From the NCBI GenBank assembly GCA_039810885.1, contig JBDHXV010000004.1, positions 1 through 64,000 on the forward strand: DNA of 64,000 nucleotides, written 5' to 3'. Each line of letters starts with the position of its first letter. Within the stretch, counting starts at the first letter, position 1. Positions 61,122 to 64,000 of this stretch are shown here, in pieces. The position numbers and the translations under genes were made by a program. Source of the DNA: BJGO01 sp039810885. Its GTDB lineage: Bacteria > Bacteroidota > Bacteroidia > Chitinophagales > UBA10324. Below the pieces are notes generated by a model. It was not told the DNA's origin. It saw only the letters and a program-made list of their open reading frames with translations, and did not search any database.

Positions 61122-61985
61122 TTATTCGCTTGTATGGTCTCTTGAGGTTTTATTTTTTAGTGAAATAGTAACAAACGATGCCATTACAAATGGGAATGTT
61201 AACTGAGTGATGTTATGGTATGATAGAAATAAACTGATTATAACGGATAATAACACAGAGGTAATTGCCCAAATTATGTTTTTGGAACTTACTCCCGAAA
61301 AAGTGATGGCACACAGTACTGCATTGTAGCCAAACAGCCCCATGCTTATTGCTTGTTGTGGTGCGCCAAGATTTTCTGATACCAGTGTTGCTATTAATGC
61401 CCCTGCCACACCATAGAATGCTGCAAGCGGAGATTGTATAAAAACAGCAATAATAAAAATAATGCTTGATACAATGCTCTCTTGAAAGATAACTTGTCCA
61501 TAGCTTCTGATGACTCCCGTGGAGAGGTTACTGGTCGAAGTTAATGTCGCTGCTGCAATAGTGTGATTAGGGAAATAAAATTCTATGCAATAAATAATTA
61601 CCCACGTCACGCCCACAAATGGAAGCGTAAATATTGGTATCTTCCTTTTAAGAAAGAAATGTTGAATAATGGTCGCTGTTGAAGCCCCTGTTAAAACCAG
61701 GAACCAAAGTAAGAACTCATGTTTAATAAACACGGGCAGTGCTACACCAACTAATGCGGCACTAAATCCATAAAGACCGCGTGCTGTTTCATCTTTATTA
61801 TATTTTAATAAAATGGCAGTAAGTGTGCCGCAACCGGCAGCAAATAGCATCATTAATCCCATCAGCACTGAACCATATAAAACGCCAATAAAAAATAATA
61901 CTCCTGTAAAAGCATTTTCTTGAAGCATAATTTGCCCCACTCCTCTGAATATAGTTTTTGCTATGTGGAGCAGCCTCTCTTTCAC
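61122..61985 (-). CDS. Urea transporter, UT family
   Basis: A 287-residue membrane protein with ten or so helices in two pseudo-repeats. IPIFTLPFVGVTW carries the LPxxTxPF-like UT signature, and PQQAISMGLFGYNAVLCAITF matches the second repeat. UTs pass urea (or small amides) by facilitated diffusion. It starts at GTG 61985; an ATG at 61928 is the alternative. It lies 36 nt after a glycosyltransferase gene, and no urease is near. Confidence 0.82.
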   Translation of the reverse strand: MKERLLHIAKTIFRGVGQIMLQENAFTGVLFFIGVLYGSVLMGLMMLFAAGCGTLTAILLKYNKDETARGLYGFSAALVGVALPVFIKHEFLLWFLVLTGASTATIIQHFFLKRKIPIFTLPFVGVTWVIIYCIEFYFPNHTIAAATLTSTSNLSTGVIRSYGQVIFQESIVSSIIFIIAVFIQSPLAAFYGVAGALIATLVSENLGAPQQAISMGLFGYNAVLCAITFSGVSSKNIIWAITSVLLSVIISLFLSYHNITQLTFPFVMASFVTISLKNKTSRDHTSE

Positions 61986-62021
61986 AAGGTTGTTTGTTGT
62001 TGAATGTGATTTCTAAAAAAA

Positions 62022-62906
62022 CTATTTCAGTAATTTATAATTCTTATATTCTCCGATATGCCAGCCAAGTTTTTTGTAGATGGTATTAAGAACTTGCCTT
62101 CTAAAAGATTCTTTTTTTGTCTTTGTGGGATCGAAAGAAAATTTCCAGTTCAAACGCTTCAGTCGCTCTGTCATCACTTTCGGATGCGTGCCCTTGAAGT
62201 GCTCCACAGAATCAATGATTGAATAATCAAATTCTTCAACCACAGGTATATTCTTTTTTACCCATTCATCATCGTGCCACATCTTGTGAAACTCAAGTTG
62301 TTTCTTCTGCATAATATCCGGAGCCTTAACCCACCCATAGTGATAAATGCAGGCGTCAACATATTTAACATTGAGTTTCCCATCATTTCCCTTTCTGAAA
62401 CTCATGGCATCTTTATATGAATAGATATCTTTTCTGTTGCGCACTACTCGTATCTCTTTCTTCTGCCAATGCCTCGCATCTGCTATGTAATCGTAAGAGC
62501 CATAAAAGTTAAGATGGTCGAAAACGAATCCATCTACTTGCATGTCGTCTTTATATTGAATCATTGCATGCTTAATGTTGTCCAAATATTTCTCGTGTAT
62601 CACCTCATCTCCCTGGATATAAAAAGCCCAGTCAACATCGGATGATATAGCATGAAAAGCTTTGTTTGTTTCAACTGCAAGTACCCGCCCGCCTTCTCGC
62701 AACGTATCATCCCATACGGTTTCTATAATCTTCATCTTGGGAGAGTTTATGGACTTGACATAGTTTAACGTATCATCGTCAGAACGACCAACTGCAAGCA
62801 CGAATTCATCGCATACCGGCAGTATGGAAAGGATAGCTTCAAGAATAGGATAATCATATTTCACAGCATTTCGTATAAAAGAGAAGCCGGATACTTTTAC
62901 TGCCAT
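62022..62906 (-). CDS. Glycosyltransferase, family 2-like
   Basis: A 294-residue GT-A-type enzyme. VSGFSFIRNAVKYDYPILEA and CDEFVLAVGRSDDDT are typical N-terminal family 2 motifs, and the metal-binding acidic residues are in WAFYIQGDEVIHEKYLD. The C-terminal part is basic, without membrane helices. It probably adds a sugar to a surface glycan; acceptor and donor cannot be told. It lies 2 nt after the deacetylase gene. Confidence 0.82.
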   Translation of the reverse strand: MAVKVSGFSFIRNAVKYDYPILEAILSILPVCDEFVLAVGRSDDDTLNYVKSINSPKMKIIETVWDDTLREGGRVLAVETNKAFHAISSDVDWAFYIQGDEVIHEKYLDNIKHAMIQYKDDMQVDGFVFDHLNFYGSYDYIADARHWQKKEIRVVRNRKDIYSYKDAMSFRKGNDGKLNVKYVDACIYHYGWVKAPDIMQKKQLEFHKMWHDDEWVKKNIPVVEEFDYSIIDSVEHFKGTHPKVMTERLKRLNWKFSFDPTKTKKESFRRQVLNTIYKKLGWHIGEYKNYKLLK

Positions 62907-62908
62907 AG

Positions 62909-63664
62909 TTATTTATTTGATTTGTCTCCTCTGAATATTGACTCAAGTAACGTTGGTTGAAAATAATAACCACTTACCTTATTCTTAAAGCTTCGCAGCG
63001 TTGTTTTAGGAGTTATTTCAATTCTGCGAATCTGAAAGAGATCATTCATAAATTGCTTGGGGCCCGTATTTGTTGATACGGCATAAGCATAACCTGATTT
63101 TTTTGTTATATCTTTTACTCTTTCGTTAAGGCCCCCAAACGGGTAGGCAAAACTCGTCACTTTCTTTTTTAATAGTTGCTCGATATCATCTTTACATCCG
63201 GTAATTTCATTTATTAGTTGCTTATCATCGCACTTCGATAGATCGAGATGATTTCTTGTATGCCCTCCTATTTCTATTCCATAATCACATAGCTCCTTCA
63301 GTTGTTCTTTATTCATCAAGTGCACATTAGGTTCTCCCTCCGCTACTCCCCATTGATTGTAGGCTAGGCCTGTTACTAAATAGATTACTGCTTTAAACCC
63401 GTATCGTTTCAGTATTGGGAACATCAAAGTATAATTGTCTGCATATCCATCATCAAAAGTGAGTATGACCTTATTATATAAATCCATTAACGGATCTTTA
63501 TTAAGGTCCTCGAATGTTATTGTTTGTATCCCACTTTCACTGAGATATCTCATTTGATTTTCAAATTCTGATTTTTGAATATAAATTTTATGTCTGCCAA
63601 TAGCTGTCTCTTTTTCAACAATGCGATGATATAATAATACCGGCAGAGCAAACTTCTTATCCAT
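62909..63664 (-). CDS. Polysaccharide deacetylase, NodB-type
   Basis: A 251-residue carbohydrate esterase 4. LPVLLYHRIVEKETA, LTFDDGYADNYTLMFPI (metal Asp), IGGHTRNHLDLSK (metal His pair) and TSFAYPFGG fit Polysacc_deac_1. No signal peptide is visible. It is distinct in sequence from the deacetylase at 24963. It leads a minus-strand unit with the glycosyltransferase (2-nt gap) and urea transporter; its -7 box lies only 4 nt before the ATG. Confidence 0.86.
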   Translation of the reverse strand: MDKKFALPVLLYHRIVEKETAIGRHKIYIQKSEFENQMRYLSESGIQTITFEDLNKDPLMDLYNKVILTFDDGYADNYTLMFPILKRYGFKAVIYLVTGLAYNQWGVAEGEPNVHLMNKEQLKELCDYGIEIGGHTRNHLDLSKCDDKQLINEITGCKDDIEQLLKKKVTSFAYPFGGLNERVKDITKKSGYAYAVSTNTGPKQFMNDLFQIRRIEITPKTTLRSFKNKVSGYYFQPTLLESIFRGDKSNK

Positions 63665-64000
63665 ATTTCAAATATATTGTTATCTTATGCATTAATGAGG
63701 GTACAAAATAATAATATCTTTTTGCCTCATTCTGTATTCAGAGGAATTAATGTAGAATTTAACCTTTAATCTGATTCGAGATCTGATTGTTGATTTAGTA
63801 TTCAACACCGGATTATTACATTTATGCTTTTTATGCCGCAGTCTGTTGATGTTTCGTTTGTTGAATGTTACGGATATTCTGTTTTCTTCATCGCATTCTA
63901 ACCTGTTCAAACCAGTTTAAATTCTATTTTAATTTAGGGGACATTGGCCATCTATGATGATTGCAGCATCTTATTCGTAAAGTATGAGCAACACTATACC
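63665..64000. other. 336-nt right-edge region with no supported gene
   Basis: Apart from the -7 box at 63669-63676 I see no coding region here. A weak minus-strand frame (63692-63910) has a TTG start, basic residues and no recognisable domain. An ATG at 63984 on the plus strand could start a gene beyond the window, but only five codons are visible. Confidence 0.5.
63669..63676 (-). promoter_or_regulatory. Promoter -7 box of the deacetylase operon
   Basis: The minus strand reads TATATTTG (exact TAnnTTTG), 4 nt before the ATG at 63664. If active, the message would have no leader or almost none. Confidence 0.4.

Noticed and set aside
63692..63910. 72-residue minus-strand ORF at the right edge
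   Set aside because: TTG start, basic low-complexity composition, no promoter box of its own, no domain.

Overview
The window looks like chromosomal DNA of a member of the Bacteroidota, probably an environmental lineage of the Chitinophagia/Sphingobacteriia/Saprospiria type; genus cannot be read from it. The reasons are two proteins with type IX secretion (T9SS) C-terminal sorting domains (188-880, 51131-51634), the gliding ABC transporter genes gldA-gldF-gldG, Omp28- and DUF6029-type proteins, the pheT / coiled-coil / zapA / rny order, rarely any Shine-Dalgarno sequence, and repeated TAnnTTTG promoter -7 boxes. Coding density is high and genes are on both strands. I see no insertion sequence, prophage, CRISPR array or rRNA operon. 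The base composition is moderately AT-rich throughout, with no obvious foreign island.

Layout. 1-8.4 kb: a truncated secreted-protein gene, a T9SS cargo, an MsbA-type ABC exporter, then the plus-strand run pssA-purS-M28 peptidase-rsmI-lnt-IMPase, several of which overlap. 8.4-15.7 kb (minus): rny, zapA, a ZapB-like coiled coil and pheT (translation, division, RNA decay), then an Omp28 lipoprotein and a DUF6029 outer-membrane protein. 15.8-19.2 kb: a TlpA-like thioredoxin, Hsp20 with unusual upstream repeats, and a three-gene overlapping operon of unknown exported proteins. 19.3-29.3 kb: arginine decarboxylase, aminopeptidase P, M13 peptidase, a TerB-like protein, a polysaccharide deacetylase, gpsA, and an RND/MacA adaptor with its TolC partner. 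29.4-36.3 kb: tadA, histidine ammonia-lyase, a TIGR02757 protein, tdk with a methyltransferase, a proline-rich Bacteroidota protein, Kdo transferase (waaA) and an outer-membrane barrel protein.

36.4-43.9 kb is a surface-sugar precursor cluster in two transcription units: a WbpE-like aminotransferase, UDP-glucose dehydrogenase and UDP-xylose synthase; then a WbpD/WlbB-like acetyltransferase, a TviB/WbpA-type dehydrogenase, dTDP-glucose dehydratase and a TviC/WbpP-type epimerase. It makes activated sugars but holds no glycosyltransferase, flippase or polymerase. 43.9-51 kb: a TrmH-family methyltransferase, mutS, tRNA-Gly(GCC), tRNA-Leu(TAA), a lipoprotein, a ClsB-type phospholipase D protein and a HerA-like ATPase. 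51.1-54.2 kb: a small T9SS cargo followed by a repeat-rich 835-residue fibre-like surface protein. 54.3-59.7 kb: gldA-gldF-gldG, a DUF4340 protein and a TerC-family membrane protein. 59.9-63.7 kb (minus): a zinc-ribbon methyltransferase, then an operon of polysaccharide deacetylase, glycosyltransferase and urea transporter.

Themes: much of the window serves the cell envelope (phospholipid, lipoprotein, Kdo-lipid A, capsule/O-antigen sugars, outer-membrane barrels, T9SS cargo, gliding), mixed with housekeeping genes. The parts least explained by known biology are the three-gene exported-protein operon (17.1-19.2 kb), the T9SS-cargo/fibre pair (51.1-54.2 kb) and the ATGACAA repeats upstream of hsp20. 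No complete, clearly new system such as a defence island is evident.
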